Shown here piece by piece: positions 1-7,187 of a DNA stretch of 7,189 bases. The DNA is taken from contig JAHHMJ010000217.1 of assembly GCA_018678395.1 (NCBI GenBank), positions 1 to 7,189 on the forward strand, given 5' to 3'. The stretch comes from Gemmatimonadota bacterium (GTDB lineage: Bacteria > Gemmatimonadota > Gemmatimonadetes > Longimicrobiales > Gaopeijiaceae). Each line of letters opens with the position of its first letter. Position 1 is the first letter of the stretch. Position numbers and translations under genes: made by a program. The notes under the pieces were generated by a model. The model worked only from the letters and a program-made list of their open reading frames with translations. It ran no database searches and was not told where the DNA came from.

Positions 1-2
1 GG

Positions 3-2564
3 TGGCTGGCCTGGCCCGTGCAGCGTGACGATCAGGAGGCCGCGGCGACGCGCGATGCCTACCCGGGCATGTCGTTCACGCCGGATTCCGAGGCCGTGAT
101 CGCATCGTACGGCGGCAAGCTGTGGCGGGTGCCGATCGACGGAGCCGACGCCTCCGAGATCCCCTTCGCGGTCGATGTCGAGCTGCCGATGGGGCCGGAG
201 GTGGATTTTGCCTACCGCATCGAGGACACCCCGACCTTCGTGGCCAAGCAGATCCGCGACGCCGTCCCCAGCCCGGACGGGTCGACCATCGCGTTCGCCA
301 CCCTCAACGACCTGCACGTGATGGCCGTGCCGGACGGGACGCCGGAGCGGCTCGCGGAGGGGCTCGACCTCGTCCAGCAGAACCCGACCTGGTCGCCGGA
401 CGGGCAGTGGATCGCCTTCGCGACCTGGTCGGACGCCGAGGGTGGGGCACTGTGGCGGGTGCGGTCCGACGGCTCGGGTGCTCCCGAACGGCTCACGACC
501 GCGCCTGCCCTGTACCGTGACCCCGAGTGGTCGCCCAACGGCGCCTGGATTCTCGCCGTGCGCGCCTCCGCCCGGGCCTACGAGTCGTCGCTCCAGCGCG
601 GCAACCTCGGCGAGCCGACCGATCTGGTGCGGGTTCCCGGCACCGGGGGTGAGGTCGAGGTGCTGGGGCCGACCACCGGTCTGTCGAACTTCCACTTTAC
701 CGACGACCCCGAGCGAATCTGGGCGAACTCGTTCGCGGACGGGCTCGTTTCGATGCGCTGGGACCTGACCGACCGCAAGTCGTACGTGAAGGTGCGCGGT
801 CGCTCGTCGGCGGGCGGGAGCCAGGGACAGCAGGCGAGTGCCATCTGGATGGCGCCGGGTGAGGATCACGCGCTCGCGCAGATCGTCAACGACCTCTACG
901 TGGTGACGGTGCCTCGGGTCGGCGGCGACGCTCCGACCATCAACGTATCGAATCCGGATCGGGCGACGTTCCCGGCGCGGAAGCTGACCGACATCGGGGG
1001 GCAGTTCCCGGCCTGGGGACGCGACGGCAACCGCGTTCACTGGTCGGTGGGCAACGCCCATTTCGTCTACGACATCGATGCGGCGCAGGCCCATGAGGAC
1101 AGCGTGGCGGCGGCGCGGGCCGCCGCGGAGGCGGAGGACGCTGCCGAGGACACCGAGGACACCGAGGACGTGGAGGCGGGTGCGGAGGGGGAGACCGGGG
1201 ACGACGAAGAGGATGCGGACGCGTACCGTCCCCTGGAGTTCCGCGTCGAGGTCACCTACGGCCGGGATCGCCCGGAGGGCGTCCTCGCCTTGCGGGGAGC
1301 GCGGGTGATCACCATGCGCGGCGACGAGGTGATCGAGAACGCCGATCTCGTGATCGAGAACAACCGCATCGCCGCCGTGGGACCGAGGGGGTCGGTGACG
1401 ATTCCGGACGGGGCCACCGAGATGGACGTCTCGGGCCGGACGATCCTGCCCGGCTACGTGGACACCCACGCCCACCTCCGCGCCGCCTACGGCTTCCATC
1501 GCCCGCAGCCCTGGTCGTACGCCGCCAACCTCGCCTTCGGGGTGACCACCACTCGGGACCCGCAGACGGGCAGTACCGACGTCCTGACCTACGAGGACAT
1601 GGTACGGGCCGGCCGGACGATCGGACCGCGCATCTACTCCACGGGGCCGGGCATCTTCTCCAGCGAGAACGTGGAGAGCCTCGACCACGCCCGCGACGTG
1701 CTGCGGCGGTACTCGGAGTACTACGACACCAAGACGATCAAGATGTACGGCGCCGGCAACAGGGAGCAGCGGCAGTGGATCGTGCAGGCGTCGCGAGAGC
1801 TCGAGATCATGCCCACGACCGAGGGGGGGCTGGACTTCGAGGAAAACCTCACGATGGCGCAGGACGGGTACGCGGGGACGGAGCACAATCTGCCCGGGAT
1901 GCCGCACTTCGAGGACGTCGTGCAGCTGGTCGCCCAATCGGGCATGGCCACGACCCCGACCATGCTCGTGACCTACGGCGGGCCGTGGGCCGAGAACTAC
2001 TTCTACTCGACCGAGAACCCGTTCGACGACGCCCGCCTGCGCGCGTTCACGCCCTTCGAGGACGTCATGCAGCGCACGTTGCGCCGGCCCGGTCCCACGG
2101 GTGCCGGCAACAACGGGTGGTTCCACGAGGACCAGTATCCTTTCCCCCTGATCGCTGACTTCGTCGATCGCGTCGTCGAGGCCGGCCGCCGCGGCGGAAT
2201 CGGCAGCCATGGGCAGCTCCAGGGTCTCGGCTACCACTGGGAGCTGTGGGCGCAGGGCATGGGGCCGGAGACCACGCCGCACGAGGCGCTGCGGATCGCC
2301 ACGCTCGTGGGTGCGGCGGCGCTGGGTCTCGACGACGATCTCGGCTCGATCGAGCCCGGCAAGCTCGCGGACCTCGTGATCCTCGAGTCGAATCCGCTCG
2401 ACGACCTCCGCCACAGCGACACCCTCTGGGGCGTGATGCTGAACGGCAGGCTGCGCGACGCGGACACGCTCGACGAGATGTGGCCGACGGCGCGCACCGT
2501 CGGCCCCTTCTACTGGCAGGACGAGGCCCCGGTCCCGATGCCGGCCGCGGGGATCGGTCGCTGA
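3..2564 (+). CDS. TolB-like beta-propeller / amidohydrolase fusion protein, 5' partial
   Basis: This is a probable exported metal-dependent hydrolase of the amidohydrolase superfamily; its substrate is unknown. The frame is open to the window edge (reading WLAWPVQRDDQE), so the GTG at 18 is internal and the true start and any signal peptide lie upstream. The N-terminal half carries TolB/PD40-type blades: SPDG-IAF near 267-300, WSPDG-WIAF near 390-420, WSPNG-W near 528-550, and a degenerate one near 1010-1045. A very acidic linker follows (1128-1223). The amidohydrolase domain runs from about 1290 (LRGARVITM) to about 2455. Candidate metal ligands are the HxH of DTHAHL (His codons 1467 and 1473), Lys at 1740 (TIKMYG), His at 1884 (TEHNLP) and His at 2208 (GSHGQLQG). 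The family signature EPGKLADLVIL lies near 2350-2385. Relatives I recall are about 1,000 residues or more, so 150-250 residues are probably missing. The stop overlaps the next start (TGATG). Family call is firm; substrate is not. Confidence 0.93.
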   Translation, partial: WLAWPVQRDDQEAAATRDAYPGMSFTPDSEAVIASYGGKLWRVPIDGADASEIPFAVDVELPMGPEVDFAYRIEDTPTFVAKQIRDAVPSPDGSTIAFATLNDLHVMAVPDGTPERLAEGLDLVQQNPTWSPDGQWIAFATWSDAEGGALWRVRSDGSGAPERLTTAPALYRDPEWSPNGAWILAVRASARAYESSLQRGNLGEPTDLVRVPGTGGEVEVLGPTTGLSNFHFTDDPERIWANSFADGLVSMRWDLTDRKSYVKVRGRSSAGGSQGQQASAIWMAPGEDHALAQIVNDLYVVTVPRVGGDAPTINVSNPDRATFPARKLTDIGGQFPAWGRDGNRVHWSVGNAHFVYDIDAAQAHEDSVAAARAAAEAEDAAEDTEDTEDVEAGAEGETGDDEEDADAYRPLEFRVEVTYGRDRPEGVLALRGARVITMRGDEVIENADLVIENNRIAAVGPRGSVTIPDGATEMDVSGRTILPGYVDTHAHLRAAYGFHRPQPWSYAANLAFGVTTTRDPQTGSTDVLTYEDMVRAGRTIGPRIYSTGPGIFSSENVESLDHARDVLRRYSEYYDTKTIKMYGAGNREQRQWIVQASRELEIMPTTEGGLDFEENLTMAQDGYAGTEHNLPGMPHFEDVVQLVAQSGMATTPTMLVTYGGPWAENYFYSTENPFDDARLRAFTPFEDVMQRTLRRPGPTGAGNNGWFHEDQYPFPLIADFVDRVVEAGRRGGIGSHGQLQGLGYHWELWAQGMGPETTPHEALRIATLVGAAALGLDDDLGSIEPGKLADLVILESNPLDDLRHSDTLWGVMLNGRLRDADTLDEMWPTARTVGPFYWQDEAPVPMPAAGIGR
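1146..1169 (+). repeat. 9-bp tandem repeat in the acidic linker
   Basis: The unit GAGGACACC occurs at 1146-1154 and 1155-1163, followed by a partial GAGGAC at 1164-1169. A further GAGGAC lies at 1134-1139. It encodes Glu-Asp-Thr repeats within a 32-residue linker (1128-1223) in which 18 residues are Asp or Glu and none are Lys or Arg. It probably arose by replication slippage and probably acts as a flexible spacer between propeller and catalytic domain. Confidence 0.7.
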
Positions 2565-4252
2565 TGCAGCGCCCCACGGTGCGGCTGCCCATGGCGGCGG
2601 GGGATCGCGACCTGATCGACCGCTGGCGGGAGCACGAGGCGCCCCTCCTGCCGGTGCTGCACGCCTTCCACGACCGCGACGGCTATCTCTCCGAGGATGC
2701 CCTGCGCGCCGTGTCCGAGGGGCTGCGCATCCCGCTCGCCGACCTCTACGGCACGGTCACCTTCTACCATCACTTCGCGCGCGACCCCGGGGGCCGGAAT
2801 CGCCCGCGGGTATGCACGGGCCCGATCTGCCGCCTGCGTGGCGCCGACGCGATCGTGGGATCCCTGGAGGGCGCATCGGGCATGCCCTGCAGCGGGCGCT
2901 GCGACGACCCGGTGCCGGTTCTGAGGGGTGCCGAGACCCTGGTCGCCGACGAGAGCGGGTCCCTCGCCTCCCGGCCGGCGCCCATCCCGCCGCCCGCCGC
3001 CGGAGACGGTGAGGAATGCGTCTTCCGCCACATCCGCGAGCCCGGGCGCGCCAGTCTGGAGGGTTATCGGGCCACGGGCGGGTACGAGGCCTTCGAGTCC
3101 CTCCTCCGACAGGGCGATCCCGAGGCCGTGCTCGACCTCCTGGACGCGAGTCGACTGGCCGGCCGGGGCGGCGCCGGCTTCCCCACGGGCCGCAAGTGGC
3201 GGGCGGTACGCGAGGCGACGGGCGGTCCCAAGACCGTGGTCTGCAACGCCGACGAGGGCGAGCCCGGGTGCTTCAAGGACCGGGTCCTCATGGACTACGA
3301 CCCCCACGCGGTGATCGAGGGCATGCTGATCGCCGCCTTCGCCACGGGTTCGACGCGAGGCTTCATCTACCTCCGCTACGAATACCCGGAGACCGAGGGC
3401 GTTCTGGCCGCGGCGCTGGCGGAGGCCGAAGAGGCCGGCCTGATCGGTGACGCGATCCTGGGGACGGATGTCTCGATCCGGCTGTATCTGCGTCGGGGTG
3501 CCGGGGCCTACATCTGCGGGGAGGAGACGTCGCTTCTCAACTCCCTCGAGGGGGGGCACCCGTTTCCCCGCAACCGGCCGCCCTATCCGGTCACCGAGGG
3601 ATACCGGGGGACGCCGACGGCGGTGAACAACGTCGAGACACTCGCGTCGGTCCCTCCGATCGTTCGGGAGGGCGCGGCGTGGTATCGGGGACTCGGCATC
3701 GGAGACCTCGCGGGGACGAAGGTGATCTCGCTCTCCGGGGACGTCGTGCGGCCGGGCAACTACGAAGTGCCCATGGGACTGTCGCTCACCACCCTCATCG
3801 AGGAGTGGGCCGGGGGCGTCCCCGGGGGACGGCGGGTCCGGGCGGTCACGATGGCCGGGCTGTCGGGCGGCTTCCTGGCGGGTGACGATCTGGACGTCAC
3901 GCTGGACGAGCCCTCCATCCGGTCGCGTGGGTCGTTTCTCGGCGCCGGCGGCATCATGGTCTTCGACGACTCCCGCGACATGCTGCAGGTGGCGCGCGAC
4001 GCCTTGGAGTTCTTCGCACACGAGTCGTGCGGGAAGTGCTTTCCGTGCCGGATCGGCACGCGCCGGCTGACCGAACGGTTGGCCGGAGAGGCGGGCCCGG
4101 CCGACCTGACGGCGTGGCTGGACGAGCTCGCCGATCTCCACGCCACGATGAAGAGCACGTCGGCGTGCGGCCTGGGCCAGGCGGCCCCCCTCGTCACGGA
4201 GAGCCTCGTCCGCTACTTCCCCGAGCGGATTCGCGCGCACGTCGAGGGATGA
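2564..4252 (+). CDS. NuoE-NuoF fusion: NADH-binding flavoprotein subunit (HoxF / NAD-linked formate dehydrogenase beta type)
   Basis: This is a predicted cytoplasmic diaphorase module of 562 residues that passes electrons between NAD(H), FMN and iron-sulfur clusters. Residues about 20-71 match the NuoE helical domain (LHAFHDRDGYLSEDAL, then YGTVTFYHHF). A [2Fe-2S] site follows with Cys84-x4-Cys89 and Cys109-x3-Cys113. A Pro/Ala-rich linker (about 131-150) leads to the NuoF part: GRGGAGFPTGRKW at 200-212, CNADEGEPGCFKDR at 227-240, and GAGAYICGEETSLLNSLEG at 312-330, the FMN/NADH-binding motifs. The N3-type [4Fe-4S] ligands are Cys489, Cys492, Cys495 (SCGKCFPC) and Cys535. There is no extra C-terminal ferredoxin domain. 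The length fits HoxF-like fusions (about 550-600). The ATG at 2564 overlaps the previous stop, with a weak GGGGA about 10 bases upstream; ATG 2591 is an alternative start. No catalytic partner (NuoG, FdhA or hydrogenase subunit) is in the window, so the complex it serves is unknown. Confidence 0.93.
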   Translation: MQRPTVRLPMAAGDRDLIDRWREHEAPLLPVLHAFHDRDGYLSEDALRAVSEGLRIPLADLYGTVTFYHHFARDPGGRNRPRVCTGPICRLRGADAIVGSLEGASGMPCSGRCDDPVPVLRGAETLVADESGSLASRPAPIPPPAAGDGEECVFRHIREPGRASLEGYRATGGYEAFESLLRQGDPEAVLDLLDASRLAGRGGAGFPTGRKWRAVREATGGPKTVVCNADEGEPGCFKDRVLMDYDPHAVIEGMLIAAFATGSTRGFIYLRYEYPETEGVLAAALAEAEEAGLIGDAILGTDVSIRLYLRRGAGAYICGEETSLLNSLEGGHPFPRNRPPYPVTEGYRGTPTAVNNVETLASVPPIVREGAAWYRGLGIGDLAGTKVISLSGDVVRPGNYEVPMGLSLTTLIEEWAGGVPGGRRVRAVTMAGLSGGFLAGDDLDVTLDEPSIRSRGSFLGAGGIMVFDDSRDMLQVARDALEFFAHESCGKCFPCRIGTRRLTERLAGEAGPADLTAWLDELADLHATMKSTSACGLGQAAPLVTESLVRYFPERIRAHVEG

Positions 4253-4371
4253 TCCGCTCCGACGCCCCGACTCCTCAACGGAAGCGGTGGCCGCAGTGTC
4301 CCGAGGGGGAACGTCCCCCCGGGGTCGCGGAGTACCATTCAAGGTCCTGATCGCCCGTTTCCAAGCCAAGC
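4253..4371 (+). other. Intergenic gap with GC-rich hairpin
   Basis: This 119-base gap separates the NuoEF gene from the receptor gene. It contains a strong inverted repeat: CCCG at 4300-4303, a bulged A at 4304 and GGGGGA at 4305-4310, loop ACG, then TCCCCC at 4314-4319 and CGGG at 4320-4323. This makes about 10 base pairs. A smaller GCGG/CCGC hairpin lies at 4284-4294. No T-run follows the large hairpin, so it does not fit a classic intrinsic terminator on the + strand. It may be a weak terminator or attenuator, or a leader structure of the receptor mRNA. No convincing -35/-10 pair was seen. It is the only place in the window where a new + strand promoter would fit between genes. Confidence 0.4.
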
Positions 4372-6417
4372 ATGACGTCGACCTCCCTCCCCCGACGCGT
4401 GGCCCCGCTCGGCGTGCTCGCCGCGCTCGTATGGGCCCCCGCCCCGGGAGCCGCGCAGCTTCCCGACTCGATCCCGCCGCGGGACACGACGGTGTTCCGC
4501 GTCGAGGGCATCCGGGTCCAGGCCACCCGGCCCGTGACCACGGTCGGGGGTGCGAGCGCGATCGAGGTCGATCTCGACTCGCTGGCCCTGCCCGTGGCGG
4601 CCACGGCGGAGGAGGTCCTGCGTGCGCTGCCCATGGTCCACGTTCGGACGAACTCGCGCGGCGAGGCCGAGGTCACGGTCCGCGGCTCGGAGTCCCGCCA
4701 GGTGGCCGTTCTGTTCGACGGCGTCCCGCTGACGCTCGGCTGGGATGCGCGCACCGACGTCTCGGTCCTGCCCGCGGGTGCGGCGTCCGAAGTGACGGTC
4801 GTGCGGGGGCTCTCGTCGATCCTGCACGGTCCGAACGTTCTGGGCGGTGTCGTCGAGATGAACGTCGGCCGGGGCGACCGCGTCCGCGGGGAGTCCCGCC
4901 TCACGGCGTCGATCGGGGGTGACGACCGCAGGGGCTTCGGCCTCACCGCGCTCGGGTCGCGGCCTTTCGAGACCGACGGCGGCACGGGGGTCGTTCGGGC
5001 GGGGGTCGGCTTCCGCGACAGCCCCGGCTTTCCGCTTCCCGGAGACGTGAGCGAGCCCGTCCCCGTGGAGCGCGACCTTCGCCTCAACACCGACTCCCGC
5101 ATCGTCAACGGATTCCTTTCGGCGCGCTACACGGCCGACGGGGGCGCCTGGGGCAGTCTGTCGGCGGCGAGCTTCGACGCCGAGAGGGGGATCGCGGGGG
5201 AGCTCGGATCCGACGGTCCACGGCTGTGGCGGTATCCCGAGATCCGGAGGACGATCGTCGCCGCCTCGGGCGGGACGGGGTTCCGGGACACGCCGCTGGG
5301 GCGCGGCGACCTCGAATTCAGCGTCGGCCTCGACGCCGGCAGCACCGTCATCGACAGCTACGCGACGCGGGCCTACGACGAGATCGAAGGGACCGAGGAA
5401 GGGCAGGGGCGGACCGTCACCCTGCGCCTGCTCGCCGACCACACGCTCGGCTCGCGCGCCGACCTGCGCACGTCGCTGACCCTCGCCGACATCGGCCACG
5501 AGACCCGCGAGGACGGCGAGAGCACCGACTATCGCCAGCGTCTGTTCAGCCTCGCCGGCGAGACGGTGTGGCGGCTCGTGGACGGGGGGTGGGGCGCGCT
5601 CGACGGGCTTCGCCTCAGCGCGGGTGCGGCCTGGGACCGCGGCACGACCCCCGAGACCGGCGGCCGTCCCTCCCTCGGCACACTCGACGACTGGGGCGGA
5701 CGGGTCGGGCTGTCCGCCCTCTTCCGGGGGGGCGACTTCCTCGCCCACGCCGGACTCAGCCGACGGGGGCGGTTTCCCTCGCTCCGGGAGAGCTACTCCG
5801 AGGCTCTGAACCGATTCGTGCCCAACCCCGACCTCGCTCCGGAGCACCTGGTCGCGTTCGAGGCCGGCGTCACCTCGCGCTTCGGCCGCGGGGAGGTGCA
5901 GGTCGTGGGCTTTCGGCACGACCTCGACGGCGCGATTCGCCGGATCACGCTCGGCGACGGCAGGCGCCAGCGCATCAACTCGGATCGCCTCGAGAGCACG
6001 GGCGTCGAGATCCTCATCTCCCAGACCTTCGACGACGTGGAGGTCGGTGGGGACTGGATGATGCAGTCGGTGTCGCTGACCGATCCGGGAGCGGCGACCT
6101 CGCAGCAACCCGAGAACATGCCCGAGCGTGCGGGCGGTGCCTGGCTGCGCCTGCCGCTCCCCGCCGAGGCGGCTCTCACCGCCGAGGTCGAGTACACGGG
6201 TCCGCAGTTCTGCCAGGATCCGGACAGCGGAGGCGACGTGCAGCTGGATGGAGGGACGTGGTTGAACGGAGTCCTGTCGCGCGTGTTCCGCACCGCTTCG
6301 GGGCGGGGTGTCGAGGCGCAGCTCTCCGCGACGAACCTCGCCGACACCACGCTCTACGATCAGTGCGGGCTGCCCCGTCCGGGTCGGCTGTTCCAGCTCC
6401 AGTTCCGGGTCTTCTGA
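4372..6417 (+). CDS. TonB-dependent outer-membrane receptor
   Basis: This 681-residue protein is predicted to import a scarce ligand across the outer membrane using TonB energy; the ligand is unknown. The start is well fixed: an in-frame TGA lies at 4348-4350 and ATG 4372 is the first start after it, although no clear Shine-Dalgarno is visible. Residues 1-28 form a signal peptide (basic PRR, a hydrophobic stretch, then GAA|Q). DTTVFRVEGI at 38-47 may be the TonB box. The plug spans about 45-168, with LRALPMVHVRT, EVTVRGSESRQVAVLFDGVPL, and VTVVRGLSSILHGPNVLGG leading into VEMNVG. The remaining 500 or so residues alternate like barrel strands. They include RGRFPSLRESYSEALNRFVP and NPDLAPE near 465-490, a conserved patch of BtuB/siderophore-type receptors, and they end in LFQLQFRVF with the terminal Phe expected for BAM insertion. 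The only two cysteines are 614 and 665. The stop overlaps the GPP34 start (TGATG). Confidence 0.95.
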   Translation: MTSTSLPRRVAPLGVLAALVWAPAPGAAQLPDSIPPRDTTVFRVEGIRVQATRPVTTVGGASAIEVDLDSLALPVAATAEEVLRALPMVHVRTNSRGEAEVTVRGSESRQVAVLFDGVPLTLGWDARTDVSVLPAGAASEVTVVRGLSSILHGPNVLGGVVEMNVGRGDRVRGESRLTASIGGDDRRGFGLTALGSRPFETDGGTGVVRAGVGFRDSPGFPLPGDVSEPVPVERDLRLNTDSRIVNGFLSARYTADGGAWGSLSAASFDAERGIAGELGSDGPRLWRYPEIRRTIVAASGGTGFRDTPLGRGDLEFSVGLDAGSTVIDSYATRAYDEIEGTEEGQGRTVTLRLLADHTLGSRADLRTSLTLADIGHETREDGESTDYRQRLFSLAGETVWRLVDGGWGALDGLRLSAGAAWDRGTTPETGGRPSLGTLDDWGGRVGLSALFRGGDFLAHAGLSRRGRFPSLRESYSEALNRFVPNPDLAPEHLVAFEAGVTSRFGRGEVQVVGFRHDLDGAIRRITLGDGRRQRINSDRLESTGVEILISQTFDDVEVGGDWMMQSVSLTDPGAATSQQPENMPERAGGAWLRLPLPAEAALTAEVEYTGPQFCQDPDSGGDVQLDGGTWLNGVLSRVFRTASGRGVEAQLSATNLADTTLYDQCGLPRPGRLFQLQFRVF

Positions 6418-7127
6418 TGGCCCGTGCGCCGCTGCGGCTTCATCAGGAACTGCTGCTTCTCGCCCTCCACGACACGAAGGGCACGCTGGCCTTCGGTCAG
6501 ATGCAGCACGTGGGACTGGGGGGAGGGATCTTCAGCGAGCTGCTGCTCGAGGAGCGGCTCCGCCTCGTGACCGAGAAGCGGGGGCGGAAGGAGAAGACCT
6601 TCGTGGAGGTCGCGAACCGCACCCGGACCCGCGAGGACGTGCTGGATCTGGCTCTGGAACGGTTGAGCGCGGCGAAGCGTCGAGCGAACCCGCGAGACAC
6701 GGTGCTGCGCATCGCCCGGATCAAGCGCCTGCGTCATCACGTCGGCCTGGAACTGGTACGCCGCGGAGTGCTGAGGGCGACCGAGGACGAGATCCTGCTC
6801 TTCTTCAGGCGCAAGGTCTACCCGACGCTCGATCCCGGACCCGAACGCGCCCTGATCGAGCGGATCCGTGCGGCGCTCGAAGATCGGGACGCGGGAGCGC
6901 CGGACGGGCGCACCGCGCTCCTGATTTCGCTCGCCCACGCTACGGGCACCCTGCGAGCGCTTTACGACCGCAAGGCGCTCAAGGCGCTGAAGGTCCGCAT
7001 CGAGGGGTTGGTCGCGGAGGCCGGCGAGGCTGGGGATGCGACCACGGCGGCGATCCAGGCGGCACAGGCCGCGGCGGCGACGACCGCAGCGGTCACGGCG
7101 GCCACGGCAGCCGCCGCGAGCGGCTGA
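6417..7127 (+). CDS. GPP34 (GOLPH3/Vps74) family protein
   Basis: This 236-residue protein is related to eukaryotic GOLPH3/Vps74, peripheral Golgi proteins that bind PI4P and glycosyltransferase tails. The role of bacterial members is not settled; a peripheral membrane role is an inference. Visible family features are LHQELLLLALHDTKGTLAF at 8-26 (human EEVLLLGLKDREGYTSF), GLGGGIFSELLLEERLRL at 33-50, LVRRGVLRATEDEILLF at 113-129 followed by YPTLDP (human LVEKGVLTTEKQNFLLF then HPLT), and RTALLISLAHATGTLRALYD at 165-184 (human RRLLALIYLAHASDVLENAF). The tail from about 208 is Ala/Thr-rich, as in many bacterial members. No signal peptide or membrane helix is seen, so it is cytoplasmic. ATG 6417 overlaps the receptor stop, which implies translational coupling; no Shine-Dalgarno is evident. 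Human comparisons are from memory. Confidence 0.9.
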   Translation: MARAPLRLHQELLLLALHDTKGTLAFGQMQHVGLGGGIFSELLLEERLRLVTEKRGRKEKTFVEVANRTRTREDVLDLALERLSAAKRRANPRDTVLRIARIKRLRHHVGLELVRRGVLRATEDEILLFFRRKVYPTLDPGPERALIERIRAALEDRDAGAPDGRTALLISLAHATGTLRALYDRKALKALKVRIEGLVAEAGEAGDATTAAIQAAQAAAATTAAVTAATAAAASG

Positions 7128-7151
7128 TCCCGAGCGCCCCGACGCCGGACG

Positions 7152-7187
7152 TCACAACCGGCTGGGGGCGTCGATCATCTCGTCCAA
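7152..7187 (-). CDS. Possible 3' end of a convergent minus-strand gene
   Basis: Reading the minus strand inward from the window edge gives an open frame that ends in LDEMIDAPSRL and a TGA (complement of 7152-7154). It lies 24 bases beyond the GPP34 stop, which would make the two genes convergent. Only 11 residues are visible, so no function can be proposed. The residue mix looks like a normal protein C-terminus, but a chance frame is possible in DNA this rich in GC. Confidence 0.3.
   Translation of the reverse strand: MDEMIDAPSRL

Noticed and set aside
2246..2563. N-terminal extension of the NuoEF frame upstream of ATG 2564
   Set aside because: The added 106 residues are Arg/Gly/Ala-rich, overlap the conserved amidohydrolase C-terminus in another frame, and match no domain. 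The NuoE homology begins just after 2564.
2510..4369. 619-residue minus-strand open frame opposite the NuoEF gene
   Set aside because: The + strand protein has complete cofactor motifs throughout. The antisense frame is Arg/Pro/Gly-rich with no recognisable domain, as expected from GC-biased codon use.
4253..4371. Cobalamin riboswitch ahead of the TonB-dependent receptor
   Set aside because: The receptor's BtuB-like look prompted a check. The gap is too short for the usual roughly 200-base element, and the conserved B12-box bases were not found.
4339..6108. 589-residue minus-strand open frame opposite the receptor gene
   Set aside because: It has low-complexity composition and no family motif, and it lies opposite a well-supported TonB-dependent receptor.
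5226..6416. Upstream extension of the GPP34 frame
   Set aside because: It is a shadow of the receptor barrel with Arg/Pro-rich composition. GPP34 homology starts within ten residues of ATG 6417.
7131..7170. Bidirectional terminator between GPP34 and the possible convergent gene
   Set aside because: CGCCCC at 7135-7140 can pair with GGGGCG at 7165-7170, and GACG/CGTC at 7141-7153 can form a small hairpin. The stems are short or distant and no T-run is present.
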